This document shows positions 24,569 to 33,339 of a stretch of DNA of 64,000 nucleotides, piece by piece. Position numbers and translations under genes: made by a program. The notes under the pieces were generated by a model. It was not told where the DNA came from. It worked only from the letters and a program-made list of their open reading frames with translations, and searched no databases. Each line of letters starts with the position of its first letter. Position 1 is the stretch's first letter. The stretch is from Haloprofundus salinisoli (GTDB lineage Archaea; Halobacteriota; Halobacteria; Halobacteriales; Haloferacaceae): the NCBI RefSeq assembly GCF_020097815.1, contig NZ_CP083664.1, forward strand, positions 124,001 to 188,000, given 5' to 3'.

Positions 24569-25012
24569 CTACGGACAGGGCGGGGTCCATGGATGTTCAC
24601 TTGCTGGGGTGAGAAAGAAACCCGGCACACCACCTGTTGGAGGAATATCGATTCGAACGAACATACACCCCTCACCGTTAGTCTCGTCATCTTCTGCGGT
24701 CAACTCGTACGTGATTTGAGTTCTCTCAGAGAGACCGTACGAGAGGGTATAACTAGCCGGCTCATTCGACCACGTCGGTTCGAGTTTGATGATGTTCTCA
24801 CCAGGTTCGGTTCCAAGTATGAGGACATCCTCGAAGAGTGTCTCATCTTCACGTTCCAGCTTAAGTGAGAGGTTCTGTGGTTCGTCGCTACCGTTTGTCA
24901 CCCAAAGCGACCCGAGTCGGAACCCGGCGTTACTAACGCTAGGTAACTGATTTAGACAGCCTGCTGTAGCGGTGGTACTTACGAGTGTCAAGACGGTTCG
25001 TCTGGAGGGCAT
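24569..25012 (-). CDS. Small Tat lipoprotein, unknown function
   Basis: 147 residues. Signal MPSRRTVLTLVSTTATAG with cysteine in AGCLN. The mature part looks like a single beta-sandwich (FRLGSLWVTNGSDEPQNLSL, ASYTLSYGLSERTQITYEL) of the kind seen in many haloarchaeal secreted proteins with an FVVRNT-like core. Its stop lies 6 bp after R8, and it is the only gene between R8 and R9. Confidence 0.75.
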   Translation of the reverse strand: MPSRRTVLTLVSTTATAGCLNQLPSVSNAGFRLGSLWVTNGSDEPQNLSLKLEREDETLFEDVLILGTEPGENIIKLEPTWSNEPASYTLSYGLSERTQITYELTAEDDETNGEGCMFVRIDIPPTGGVPGFFLTPASEHPWTPPCP

Positions 25013-25063
25013 TCAGCACATATAATGTGGCTTGTTACTAATAACCTCTCGCGAAGAAAAGTG

Positions 25064-25154
25064 AGAGACGCATCCTCTGTATCTCGCATGGTGTTTCTGA
25101 CTGAACCTTGGTAGTTCGTAGAGGTGCTGCTGAATACGGCGCGTGTATTGGCCA
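25064..25154 (+). repeat. Dispersed repeat copy R9
   Basis: GCATCCTCTGTATCTCGCAT, GGTGTTTCTGACTGAACC, TAGAGGTGCTGCTGAATACG, GCGCGTGTATTGGCCAG. Full length; its core is almost identical to R6. Confidence 0.9.
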
Positions 25155-25270
25155 GCGACGGACAGTTCCTGCTCTTCTCGGTCAAATGTTGGCTTTCAGT
25201 GTCGGCTCTCATCTCGGGTGATCAATGTAAATCACAAATCTCAACTGAAGAAGGTGTGTCCTCCCTGAAG

Positions 25271-25786
25271 TCAACAATTGTAAGCTCCCTCAGCGTAGTC
25301 TCTCTGACCCGTCACTTCGACGTATCGTAGATTGTGGTCACAACTTGCTGTGATTACTCCGATAATTCGGTCATCGCTTTTTACCGAGACGATAACACTG
25401 GGTTCGTTGGGGAGATCCTTGACAGTCAACTCACGAGTTGATCCTTCGGTGAGGTTGGCTGTTGTGACGTGACGGGCAGAGTCTGGTAATACAACCGTTG
25501 TTGGTGGATTTTCGTATCCTGATGGGCGAAATGACCTCAGACCCGGAGGGATAGACAAATTGCCTACATCTCCAGTGCTATTTTGAATGCCAATTTCCTC
25601 TACAGAACCGTCTACGATCCATACCTCAAACGTCTGCGTCTCGTTTGCAGAGTTGATCAGTCCGACTGTGAGAGGCCCTTGCTGGTCTCCACCTACGAGT
25701 GGAGTCATGCTACAGCCAGCAAGGATCATCATCGAGGCGAGGCCAAGAACTGCGAGCAACCGGCTATCTGAATACGTGGAGTTCAA
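25271..25786 (-). CDS. Lipoprotein, third member of a local family
   Basis: 171 residues with a Sec-type signal LLAVLGLASMMILAG and lipobox AGCS. The mature part LTVGLINSANETQTFEVWIV and the later STRELTVKDLPNEPSVIVSV line up with the tandem pair at 26009 and 26648 (NSVNSTTSFEIFVVQ; KRTSVDDLPRNFAIIVVV), including a conserved late Cys (TASCDHNLRYVEV). So it is a diverged paralogue, transcribed away from them. Function unknown. Confidence 0.75.
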   Translation of the reverse strand: MNSTYSDSRLLAVLGLASMMILAGCSMTPLVGGDQQGPLTVGLINSANETQTFEVWIVDGSVEEIGIQNSTGDVGNLSIPPGLRSFRPSGYENPPTTVVLPDSARHVTTANLTEGSTRELTVKDLPNEPSVIVSVKSDDRIIGVITASCDHNLRYVEVTGQRDYAEGAYNC

Positions 25787-25942
25787 CTTTGGCTCTGATC
25801 CACCATCGAATCACCTGTATATTATTCTATCAACTACACAATGTTTTGCACCAATTTCAGCCTCTGAGATGTCGCGGTGATCAGATTTCGTTTGTGTCTG
25901 CCTACCGTCATTGGTCCTCAACACTCGTCCGATACCGAACTC

Positions 25943-26008
25943 TGTCGTTTCTTAGAATTCTCAACTCAGAGACAGCACTAAGCTCCGAGAAGGTAACTCA
26001 GTAACAAC
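25943..26008 (+). repeat. Upstream region duplicated before both tandem lipoproteins
   Basis: The 66 bp before the first tandem lipoprotein match 26580-26647 before the second, including TCTCAACTCAGAGACAGCAC against TCTCAACGCAGAGACACCAC, CTAAGC, and CCGAGAAG. The duplication therefore included the promoter or leader, so both copies are probably expressed alike. Confidence 0.65.
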
Positions 26009-26536
26009 GTGCTCCGACGAACGCTTCTCTCTGTCGTACTCATCGTGGCCCTCGCAGGCTGTACTGGGTTGCCGATAGACCAACCGATTAAGCAAGAGCA
26101 ACTTGCAACAGTCGTGGTTACCAACTCTGTGAACTCGACAACGAGCTTCGAGATTTTCGTCGTTCAGCGCCCGGCAAACCTCACGTACAAGTTAAGCGAT
26201 GGACGGACAGAGACTCGCTCAATTGGTGAAGGAATTCGGAACTCACATCCTGGGGAGGGGCGGTCGTTCGTTTCCGTCGAGCCAGAGGAGTCGGCCCGCC
26301 TTCATGCACGATACACACTGGAACCTAACGAATCAAAACGGACCTCAGTTGATGATCTCCCTCGCAACTTTGCGATAATAGTTGTCGTTTACGATGATAA
26401 CGGCGATATCCCCTCTTTCGCTACGGTCAATTGTGATGACCTTGCGCTCGCTGGTCTTGGAGTCACCCGTACGTCTCATGGTATCAGTATCTCACACTCG
26501 TGTGTTGAACCGGAAGGTGGGTTGCTGAAAATCTAA
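26009..26536 (+). CDS. Lipoprotein, tandem copy 1
   Basis: 175 residues from a GTG start. Signal LRRTLLSVVLIVALAG with lipobox AGCTG. The mature part has VVVTNSVNSTTSFEIFVVQR, a variable middle, ESARLHARYTLEPNESKR, DDLPRNFAIIVVVYDD and a Cys pair (NCDDLALAGLG, SHSCVEPEGGLL) that may form a disulfide. About 60 percent of it is shared with copy 2. Function unknown; an adhesive or shielding surface role is possible. Confidence 0.8.
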   Translation: MLRRTLLSVVLIVALAGCTGLPIDQPIKQEQLATVVVTNSVNSTTSFEIFVVQRPANLTYKLSDGRTETRSIGEGIRNSHPGEGRSFVSVEPEESARLHARYTLEPNESKRTSVDDLPRNFAIIVVVYDDNGDIPSFATVNCDDLALAGLGVTRTSHGISISHSCVEPEGGLLKI

Positions 26537-26647
26537 TCCGATTGGCACCGGCTCTCGATACCCGTCAATACTGGAGTCCGTCGTCGTTTCTCAAAATTCT
26601 CAACGCAGAGACACCACTAAGCCCCGAGAAGATGACTCAGCAACACC

Positions 26648-27175
26648 GTGCTCAGACGAACGCTTCTCTCTGTCGTACTTATCGCTAGTCTCGCAGGTTG
26701 TGCTGGGTTGCCGATTGACCGACCGATTAAGCAAGAACAGCCTGCAACAGTCGTGGTTACCAACTCTGTGAACTCAAAGCAAACATTCGAGGTATTTGTG
26801 GTTCAAAAACCAGCCAAGTATACGATTCGAAGGAGTGATGGAATCAATGCTACCGGCGATATCGGTGAGGGAGTAAATGTCTACGAACCTGGTGACAACC
26901 GCACTTACACAGCGGTCGAATTGCCAGAATCTGCTCGACTACATGGTCGATATACGGTCAGACCAAACGAATCACAGAGAATATCTGTAGATAACCTTCC
27001 CCGTAACTTCGCTATCTTTGTCATCATCTTCCAAGATGAGAATAAAATCAGCTCTTACATAACCGCCAATTGTGATGACCTTGCTCTCGCTGATCTCGGA
27101 GTTGACCGGAAATCCCACGGTGCAAGTGCCTCATATAGGTGCGTTGAACCGCAAGGCGGGTTACTGAACTTCTAA
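26648..27175 (+). CDS. Lipoprotein, tandem copy 2
   Basis: 175 residues from GTG, same length as copy 1. Signal and first 40 residues are nearly identical, as is the end (NCDDLALADLGVDRKSHGAS and CVEPQGGLL). The centre (residues 55-95) differs most, which suggests diversifying selection or relaxed constraint on one face. The pair arose by tandem duplication of a unit of about 639 bp. Confidence 0.8.
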   Translation: MLRRTLLSVVLIASLAGCAGLPIDRPIKQEQPATVVVTNSVNSKQTFEVFVVQKPAKYTIRRSDGINATGDIGEGVNVYEPGDNRTYTAVELPESARLHGRYTVRPNESQRISVDNLPRNFAIFVIIFQDENKISSYITANCDDLALADLGVDRKSHGASASYRCVEPQGGLLNF

Positions 27176-27177
27176 CC

Positions 27178-27438
27178 TCACCGCCAGCGACTCTCAATAC
27201 TCGTCCGATACCTCAACCCAACCACGTCAGTATTACAGCAGTTCTTCACCGTCTGCGGCGGATACTCGTCTCGAACGTCCTCTAAATTCTCTCGACTCTG
27301 CACCAAGTGCGTCAGCGCCGCGTCGATCACCACTGACATCGGCGGATCGTCACTCGGATTACTTGCCACGATTTCCCTGGCTTGCTCTAACAACAGCTGG
27401 CGGTCGTCGGTCAACTTCAGGCTGGTCCGTTTGGTCAT
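27178..27438 (-). CDS. Small RHH-like protein (DUF7386-type)
   Basis: 86 residues from ATG 27438 (MTKRTSLKLTDDRQLLLEQA). The opening TSLKLTDD followed by a helix, then SDDPPMSVVIDAALTHLVQS and another helix, is a ribbon-helix-helix-like layout common in haloarchaea. It converges on the tandem lipoprotein, ending 2 bp after it. It may be a DNA-binding protein, but no partner toxin is present. Confidence 0.6.
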   Translation of the reverse strand: MTKRTSLKLTDDRQLLLEQAREIVASNPSDDPPMSVVIDAALTHLVQSRENLEDVRDEYPPQTVKNCCNTDVVGLRYRTSIESRWR

Positions 27439-27646
27439 ATAAACGAGGGTATGCATCGGGGGGTCCGATGCGTGAATCTGCGGTCACTCAACAGCGATTC
27501 GTTATCAATCGGATCCGCTCGACCGTCGCGGCCGTCTCGATCACGCCGAACGGTGAACCGATTTCTATGCACCTGCGCTCACCGAAGTGAACGGGAGGGT
27601 GCATACATCGAGGATACTGTATACATCTGCGCTCAACTGGGAGGGG

Positions 27647-27949
27647 TTAGAGTTGAACACCCGCTTCCAAGCGCTTGCTGACTTTCTCTTCGGTACGTTG
27701 TTGCTCCTGGTGGAGTTTCATCGCGGCGAGACCTTGCACCATCTCAGTTTCTCGAAGCGGCTTGAGATCTTCCTGGCCGTCGGGGATCGCACGCACGACG
27801 TAGACGCCTTCACCCATACGCTGAAGATGCATCATCTGGCAGTCTGGGATCGTTCCATCCTCGTCCATGATGCCGTCGAGCGCCAGGTCGCCTTTGTCGA
27901 GAGAGATCGTCGGGGTTCCGGTTCGGTTGCTGAGTTTACGAATTGGCAT
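27647..27949 (-). CDS. AbrB-like small protein
   Basis: 100 residues from ATG 27949: MPIRKLSNRTGTPTISLDKG, DLALDGIMDEDGTIPDCQMM, HLQRMGEGVYVVRAI, then a charged helix. The N-terminal half reads as a swapped-hairpin (SpoVT/AbrB-like) fold, and very similar proteins are common in haloarchaea. Probably a DNA-binding or architectural protein. An in-frame ATG 8 codons upstream is less likely. Confidence 0.65.
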   Translation of the reverse strand: MPIRKLSNRTGTPTISLDKGDLALDGIMDEDGTIPDCQMMHLQRMGEGVYVVRAIPDGQEDLKPLRETEMVQGLAAMKLHQEQQRTEEKVSKRLEAGVQL

Positions 27950-28032
27950 TGGTGTGTCCACCACCGCGGCCATCCCATGGTACTTAACTGTACATGGCCC
28001 CCCGAGAAGTCGAGAGAGTGAAACCCAGTTCT

Positions 28033-28096
28033 GTTGAAACCCTCAATAAGTGAGAGTTCGCAGAGGTGCTGCTGAATACAGTGCGCGAGTCGGCCA
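28033..28096 (+). repeat. Short-type dispersed repeat R11
   Basis: GTTGAAACCCTC, AAGTGAGAGTTCGCAGAGG, TGCTGCTGAATACAGTGCGC and GAGTCGGCCAG. It lacks the TCTGACAG arm. R17 has the same short form, so this is a defined subtype rather than a random truncation. Confidence 0.75.
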
Positions 28097-28099
28097 GAT

Positions 28100-28441
28100 C
28101 TACGCAGACGGCTTCGCTGAAGAGTCGCAAAGTGCGATACGGACGCTACTCTTTTTGACACTGATTATTACGACTTCTAATTCATGCCTTTTTGCGATGT
28201 TGCTGATACTTTCAGGTGTAGCCTCTGGGTTAGTAGTGACGGCACCCCCGCTACCCGGAAGTGAATCCCAAATTTGTATCCAGAGGGATTGATTCTCACG
28301 ACGTAGTCCGCCTTCACGTATGATATCTCCAGCGACCCATTCTCCAGATAACCCCGGCACTGCTGTTTCACCACTCTCAAACTCAAACCCCGAATAACCC
28401 GCCTCCTGAAGTTCCTCAACAACCTGTTTCCAATCAGTCAT
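28100..28441 (-). CDS. Small cytosolic protein, unknown
   Basis: 113 residues: MTDWKQVVEELQEAGYSGFE, FESGETAVPGLSGEWVAGDI, a possible beta core (SLWIQIWDSLPG), and ATPESISNIAKRHELEVVII at the end. No signal or TM. It is the only gene between R11 and R12, and its stop lies 4 bp from R11. Family not recognised. Confidence 0.65.
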   Translation of the reverse strand: MTDWKQVVEELQEAGYSGFEFESGETAVPGLSGEWVAGDIIREGGLRRENQSLWIQIWDSLPGSGGAVTTNPEATPESISNIAKRHELEVVIISVKKSSVRIALCDSSAKPSA

Positions 28442-28463
28442 TGGTCATCTGGTTAACCTGTGC

Positions 28464-28559
28464 TGCTGATAAATTCACCCTCTCTATTCAGCACGTGATA
28501 TCTGACAGCGGGAAGAAAGGTTCCAGTGACTGTGCTGAATAGAGAGCGCGTATTGGTCA
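28464..28559 (+). repeat. Dispersed repeat copy R12
   Basis: CACCCTCTCTATTCAGCACG, TATCTGACAGC, hairpin GGAA-GAAAGG-TTCC, GTGCTGAATAGAGAGCGCG and TATTGGTCA. Same subfamily as R3. The final TCA, read on the minus strand, is the stop codon of the next gene. Confidence 0.9.
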
Positions 28560-28988
28560 GTCTCTGATTCGGAAAACCCACCACGACCGTATCCCTTCGG
28601 CGAACACTGTGAGTGGTGACAAAATTGGTGAGAACAGATACCAGTCGTAGTAGATTGAAGGATCGCTACCGATGTCTGGCCCTGTGAAGAAAAGCATGTA
28701 TGCGACAGGGAGTGAAACTGCAACGGTGGCTGATATCGAATAGAGGAATAGACGCACGAGCGCCCGAGTCTGTAACTGCTTGAGTGCCATGAGAGACTTT
28801 GCGACGAGTATCCCTCCAAGAGAGGCGAGTGGAACGATGATAAGTGGTGCAAACAGCCCTCGACCATCGATTGGTGTATGACCAGGCGGTAGGGGATGAT
28901 AGTTGGCCTGAGTGATGTATAGACTAAATCCGAGAAGGGCGATACCGAGGAGTAGTACCAAACCCGAGATTGTCCGACTCTTTAACAC
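28557..28988 (-). CDS. Four-TM membrane protein, unknown
   Basis: 143 residues with four TM segments (SGLVLLLGIALLGFSLYI, APLIIVPLASLGGILVA, LFLYSISATVAVSLPVAYML, LSPLTVFAEGIRSWWVF). Only gene between R12 and R13. Its TGA stop falls inside the last three bases of R12. Function unknown. Confidence 0.7.
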   Translation of the reverse strand: MLKSRTISGLVLLLGIALLGFSLYITQANYHPLPPGHTPIDGRGLFAPLIIVPLASLGGILVAKSLMALKQLQTRALVRLFLYSISATVAVSLPVAYMLFFTGPDIGSDPSIYYDWYLFSPILSPLTVFAEGIRSWWVFRIRD

Positions 28989-29075
28989 CTCTTACGTTGG
29001 TAATGCGGTTGGTAAATGTTTTCTCCTGATTTGATACCCAAACTCGGGGAGATTTCATTCTGAGAAGGGTAACTC

Positions 29076-29168
29076 TGCTGGACGCGGCCTCTGTATATTG
29101 CATCCCTTGCTGACAGCTATTGAGGAGTTCGCTCATCGCCTGCTGAATACAGGGCGCGTATCGGTCAC
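29076..29168 (+). repeat. Dispersed repeat copy R13
   Basis: TGCTGGACGCGGCCTCTG, TATATTGCATCCC, TTGCTGACAGC, GAGTTCGCTCATCG, CTGCTGAATACAGGGCGCG and TATCGGTCAC. Full length. Confidence 0.9.
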
Positions 29169-29238
29169 TGAGACCGCTACGATTTAACCTCATCAGAATC
29201 GCTACAAATATTCGTGTACTGCACGCCGATAGACGCAA

Positions 29239-30123
29239 ATGTCGACCAACCGAGTTCATTTCCTGGATGTATTCGCACAGGGGAAGTACACAGGAAACCA
29301 ACTGGCGGTCGTCCGTGACGCATCGAACTTGTCTACTGATGAGATGCTCGCCTTCACCCGTGAGACAAACTTCTCCGAAGCGACATTCATCGAATCGCCC
29401 GACACGACAGAAGCCGGATACGATGTCCGAATCTTTGACCCCGCTGAGGAGATCCCCTTCGCCGGCCACCCAACACTCGGAACGGCATTCGTAATTCGTA
29501 AACACCTCCGAGACGATCTTCCGGAGGAAGTTGTGCTTAATCTCGGCGTCGGTCAGATTCCCGTTTGGGTTGAAAACCACGACGGCTACGAGACCTACTG
29601 GATGCGGCAAATTCAGCCGACCTTCGAGGACGAGTTCTCATCGGAACTGTTCGGAGATATTCTCGGTCTCGACACAGCGGATATCGATGACTCCCACCCG
29701 ATCAGGCTTGTCTCGACGGGTCTTCCCACCGTCGTTGTCCCCTTGACCTCCCTCAGTGCCGTCCAACGAGCCGAGCCCCAACTGGAACCGTACTATAATC
29801 GACTCATCGATTCCTACGGCAACTTGAACGTGCTCGTGTTCTCTTCTGAGACGTCTGAGGACAACGACCTGCATGTTCGAGTATTCGCTGACTGCGCTGG
29901 CGTCCCAGAAGACCCCGCTACAGGCTCCTCGAACGGTTGCCTCGCCGCCTACCTCGTCGAGCACGACTACTTCGACACGGACGAGATCGAGGTCACCGTT
30001 GAACAGGGCTACGAGATGGATCGCCCCTCACTCCTCCAACTTCGAGCGGCGAAAGTGACAGATGGTATTAACGTCGAAGTCGGAGGGCGCGTGATTTCTG
30101 TCTTAGATGGACAACTTCGATAA
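29239..30123 (+). CDS. PhzF-family isomerase
   Basis: 294 residues matching the PhzF fold (two diaminopimelate-epimerase-like halves). Opening VHFLDVFAQGKYTGNQLAVV, catalytic Glu in TNFSEATFI (position near 47), PAEEIPFAGHPTLGTAFV in half one, and DPATGSSNGCLAAYLVEH in half two. PhzF proteins catalyse a hydrogen shift in phenazine synthesis, but most relatives have unknown substrates and no phenazine genes are here. Only gene between R13 and R14, a cargo unlike its neighbours. Confidence 0.92.
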   Translation: MSTNRVHFLDVFAQGKYTGNQLAVVRDASNLSTDEMLAFTRETNFSEATFIESPDTTEAGYDVRIFDPAEEIPFAGHPTLGTAFVIRKHLRDDLPEEVVLNLGVGQIPVWVENHDGYETYWMRQIQPTFEDEFSSELFGDILGLDTADIDDSHPIRLVSTGLPTVVVPLTSLSAVQRAEPQLEPYYNRLIDSYGNLNVLVFSSETSEDNDLHVRVFADCAGVPEDPATGSSNGCLAAYLVEHDYFDTDEIEVTVEQGYEMDRPSLLQLRAAKVTDGINVEVGGRVISVLDGQLR

Positions 30124-30188
30124 ATACGTACTGATGTTGAAATAGAATTTTCACCCAAATCAACATGAACACATTGTGTCTTCCGTAA

Positions 30189-30279
30189 TGAATGAACGCT
30201 CTGTATCTTGCAATCCGTTACTGACAGCGGTTGAGGAATTCGCTCACCAACTGCTGAATAGAAGGCACGTATCTTGCAG
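30189..30279 (+). repeat. Dispersed repeat copy R14
   Basis: TGAATGAACGCTCTG, TATCTTGCAATCC, GTTACTGACAGC, GAATTCGCTCACC, AACTGCTGAATAGAAGGCAC. Full length; ends GTATCTTGCA like R8. Confidence 0.9.
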
Positions 30280-30377
30280 AAACAGGAAATTTCGATTACG
30301 GCTATTGAATTGGCCGATACAGGGAGGTACTCGTTATCTGCTTGCAGACTTCACTAATCAAACCAGTCGGTGATCCC

Positions 30378-30698
30378 CTACACGAGTGGGCTCGCATCGT
30401 CACTGAACCCACTTCCATATGTCTCAACGACTTCTGTAACGGTGACCTCATAGGCATCGTACCACTCCGTCCACCGCTGTTTCGCGCGTTTGTGGTCCGT
30501 ATCCGCTCCAAACGACTCGATTGCGTCCAACGACTCCCAGTAGTAAACGACAAGAACCTCCTCACTATCCGGTGCATGCCACGTCTGCTTGCCCAGATAT
30601 CCCTCCGTATCCTCGGCAGCCGCTTGTATCGCGTCATTCAACTCATGAAACTCCGCATCGTACTCACCCGGAGCGAGGCGGAACGTTACCAAATACAT
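30378..30698 (-). CDS. Antibiotic-biosynthesis-monooxygenase-like protein
   Basis: 106 residues of a single ferredoxin-like ABM domain: MYLVTFRLAPGEYDAEFHEL, IQAAAEDTEGYLGKQTWHAP, EEVLVVYYWESLDAIESFG, RAKQRWTEWYDAYEVTVTE. The pattern of a strand, a helix, GYL, VVYYWES and W at the dimer core fits. Such proteins may be monooxygenases or only fold relatives. Only complete gene between R14 and R15. Confidence 0.75.
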   Translation of the reverse strand: MYLVTFRLAPGEYDAEFHELNDAIQAAAEDTEGYLGKQTWHAPDSEEVLVVYYWESLDAIESFGADTDHKRAKQRWTEWYDAYEVTVTEVVETYGSGFSDDASPLV

Positions 30699-31056
30699 CT
30701 GGACTATTCACTCGTCCACGCAAAGAAGACGCTTCCCCTCAGGTCATACAACGGTTAGCAATCAACGACTCACTGACCCACACCCAAGTCGGGGTTGGGT
30801 TTCTGGCCACCCTCGCCGGGAACTTCACTGTACTACTTGACCATTAGTGTGTTTATGGGTACACTACTCTGTGGGTTTGCCGTGGCTCTGATATATCAAG
30901 TGTATCGCACACCCGCGAATCGTCATTCAAGTTAAAGAAAGTCTCCAGAGGTGGTGTTGAGTGTTGACTCGCGAGATCGAGTTCGTTCTTTGATAGATAT
31001 GCACACCTACCTAACGGTTGTTTCGCCATCGAGAAAGTGAAAGCAATTATACACAA
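30699..31056. other. Gap without recognised gene
   Basis: I see no convincing gene. The region separates the ABM gene from the truncated conjugation ATPase and ends at repeat stub R15. Confidence 0.5.
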
Positions 31057-32706
31057 TTACTGAATACACCCTCTGTCGAATCGGTCTTGGCCCATGATGC
31101 CCTGCAGAATTTCGATGTAGTGGTCGACGATGTCTTCGACGGCCGTCGTGCGGTCGATGCCTGCGTTGAGTTGGTCGCGAATATCGAAAAACGAGAGCGC
31201 GGGGAGGACCTTCGCACAGTCGAAGTAGTAGACGTTCTCAAGTGAGCCATATTTGGCGTAGTGCGCTCGGAGGTACTCTTCGGGCATTCCGTCGCCTTTC
31301 GGGTCGATGAGGATGTCAGCACCGTCTGTGACGTTGTGGTTCGTGAGCATCGCGTTGATGAGCGAGGTCGATTTCCCGGAGCCAGTTTTCCCGAACCACG
31401 CAACGTGGAGCGGTTGGAGTGATGGTGGCAGGACAATTGGGTCGTCGTCGGGCGTACCGTCTTGGATAAGTGGCTGTCCGAGCGTGAGACCTGCCCCGCG
31501 GTAGTGTTTGAGTTCGGTTGTAGGTGGACGTGGTTGTGCGGTCCGTTCACCAAGTGTTGGATCGACAGCGCGTTTCCCAGCGGCGGTGAGTGCCGCTCCA
31601 TCGAGGACAGTGAAGTTACCGAGTTCCGCTGGGTCGGCGATGATGGCTTTCGAGCGCGTCGGTGTCCACGGCAGTCGCGTTCGGAGAGTGTCGTAATCGG
31701 GTCGGTGGAGTGATTGGGTTCGGACATCGTCGACAACATCTCGTGGGCTGCGTTTCGAGTCGGGTGTTCGGACTACGCCGGTGATCGCATAGCAGGTGCG
31801 GCCGACATCGCTCAGTGCTTTACTGAGTTCTTGGGCAACGGTTTCGGGGGCTGGTAAACTCGGTTTCGAGGGATTTTCATCCGCGACGGTGGCGGGGTCG
31901 ATTGCGACGGCACGAGCGTTGACGACGAACGTATGGCGAGCGTCTCGAGCGTCGATTTCTTCGAGGCGGGGTTTCGCGCTATCTGGTATTCGGGTGTTCT
32001 CTGGAGGAGTGTCCGTTGTCGTTGGCCCGAACAGGGTCGCGGCACCGCGCTGTGTGACGGTGTCCTCTCCATTCTTGAGTTGGTGTTTGCGATAGCTGGC
32101 ATCACCGCGCCAGTCCCGATACGGGTAGATGAGTGCTTGGTAGACGACCGGTAGCGGTTGGTTGGCCATCGTTTCGACGACTGCAGCGAGGGGGACGCGG
32201 GCGGTGTCGTCGTCGAAGAAGTCTGCGAGTGGCGTCAGTTGTGTCTGCCAGTCGTCGTAGCGGTCAACGTCGCCACAGAACTCGACTGTGGCGCAATCTT
32301 CTGGTTCGTTGGCTTTGTCAAGTGGATGTTCGGTGAACTGCGTGCGCTCGAACTCGTACGTTTCCGGGAATAGCCCACGGAGTATCCGTTCGAGTTACGT
32401 GAGAAGCGAGTCTGTGGTTTCGGTTGCTTGCGTTTCTGTGGTCAGGCCGACATAGTAGGTGACGCTTGGGTCTGTACCACCATCACTGACGAGCAACCAT
32501 TCGAGAGTGGGCTTCTGTGTGTCGTTGAACAGTGTGGTGAGCCAACTGCCGTCGACGCTGTATTCGAGATTGTGGAGTCGTTTCCAGTGTCTTGCGACGG
32601 TGTCTGGGTCGACCACGTCGGCGCTCGGTGTGATCTCGATGTATTCGGAAGATTGGTTATCAATCCCGGCGTCAGAATTTTTAGTAGAAATATCGTCGGT
32701 GGCCAT
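31057..32706 (-). pseudogene. TraD/VirB4-like conjugation ATPase, broken
   Basis: The frame opens at 32706 (MATDDISTKNSDAGIDNQSS) and is interrupted by a TAA at 32395 (SLLT, stop, LERILRGLFPETYEFE), then continues in the same phase. Walker A AWFGKTGSGKSTSLINAML is followed by ADILIDPKGDG, as in TraD/VirD4/HerA-like ATPases of haloarchaeal conjugative elements. It ends abruptly at QDRFD inside the ATPase domain, exactly where repeat stub R15 begins. So it has one nonsense codon and loss of the C-terminal half. A remnant of an integrated plasmid. Confidence 0.8.
31060..31076 (+). repeat. Repeat stub R15 at a gene break
   Basis: CTGAATACACCCTCTGT is the exact left end of the dispersed repeat; nothing of the rest follows. 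Read on the minus strand it supplies the last residues (RGCIQ) and is followed by the stop codon of the truncated ATPase gene. Confidence 0.75.
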
Positions 32707-32959
32707 TGTTAGTAGCTAGAGGTTTTGGAACGTCTGTTTGTGCACAATTTTGGTGAGTCAGGATTCGGTCATAAGTGCTACTGTCTTCGAGCCCTGCGAC
32801 TCGCTGCGCGCCTCGCCCTGTTCGGTGCTTACGTCGTCGGGGGACCGCGACGACGTCGGCCCCGTTCATTCCCACCCTGTCGGGTGGGTAGTGAGCCTCT
32901 GTACCGTGTTTGACTGGTGTGTGCGATAGCGAGTTTATCGGCCCCCTGACGGCGGAGGG

Positions 32960-33339
32960 AAAGTCAATGAGTCTGCTTTCGCAGTTCGACAGTCGTATCG
33001 TTCGAATCTGGATTCGGAGTTTGAGATCGTTTCGTCGACAGCCTTCAGCACCAGTTCTAGTGTCCTGTAACCATCCAATCGCTGACCGAAAAACCCACCA
33101 GAGAGGATATCGACTATGACTTCCTTGAAGAAGATCGAAAAGACGGGATCTACGACGTCCTTGATTCGGGTAAAGACGACTTGAACACCCTCACCGACGA
33201 CCTGCCAGAGTTAGATTCGGTCGTCGATGAAGGCATTGACGGATCGAAGAAAGCTCAAGGAGCTATCGAACGCTTCTGGGCCAATGTCAGCGAGGGTTCT
33301 GAACCACGCCCAGGATCGTTCGTCTCCAAATCTGAGTAG
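32960..33339 (+). pseudogene. Frameshifted relic of an unknown gene
   Basis: Frame one reads VNESAFAVRQSYRSNLDSEF and EIVSSTAFSTSSSV up to 33067. A shift by one base near 33065 leads into TIQSLTEKPTREDIDYDFLE, EDRKDGIYDVLDSGKDDLN, TLTDDLPELDSVVDEGIDG and a TAG at 33337. The acidic, helical C-terminus looks like a DNA-processing or conjugation accessory protein, but I do not recognise it. Confidence 0.45.
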
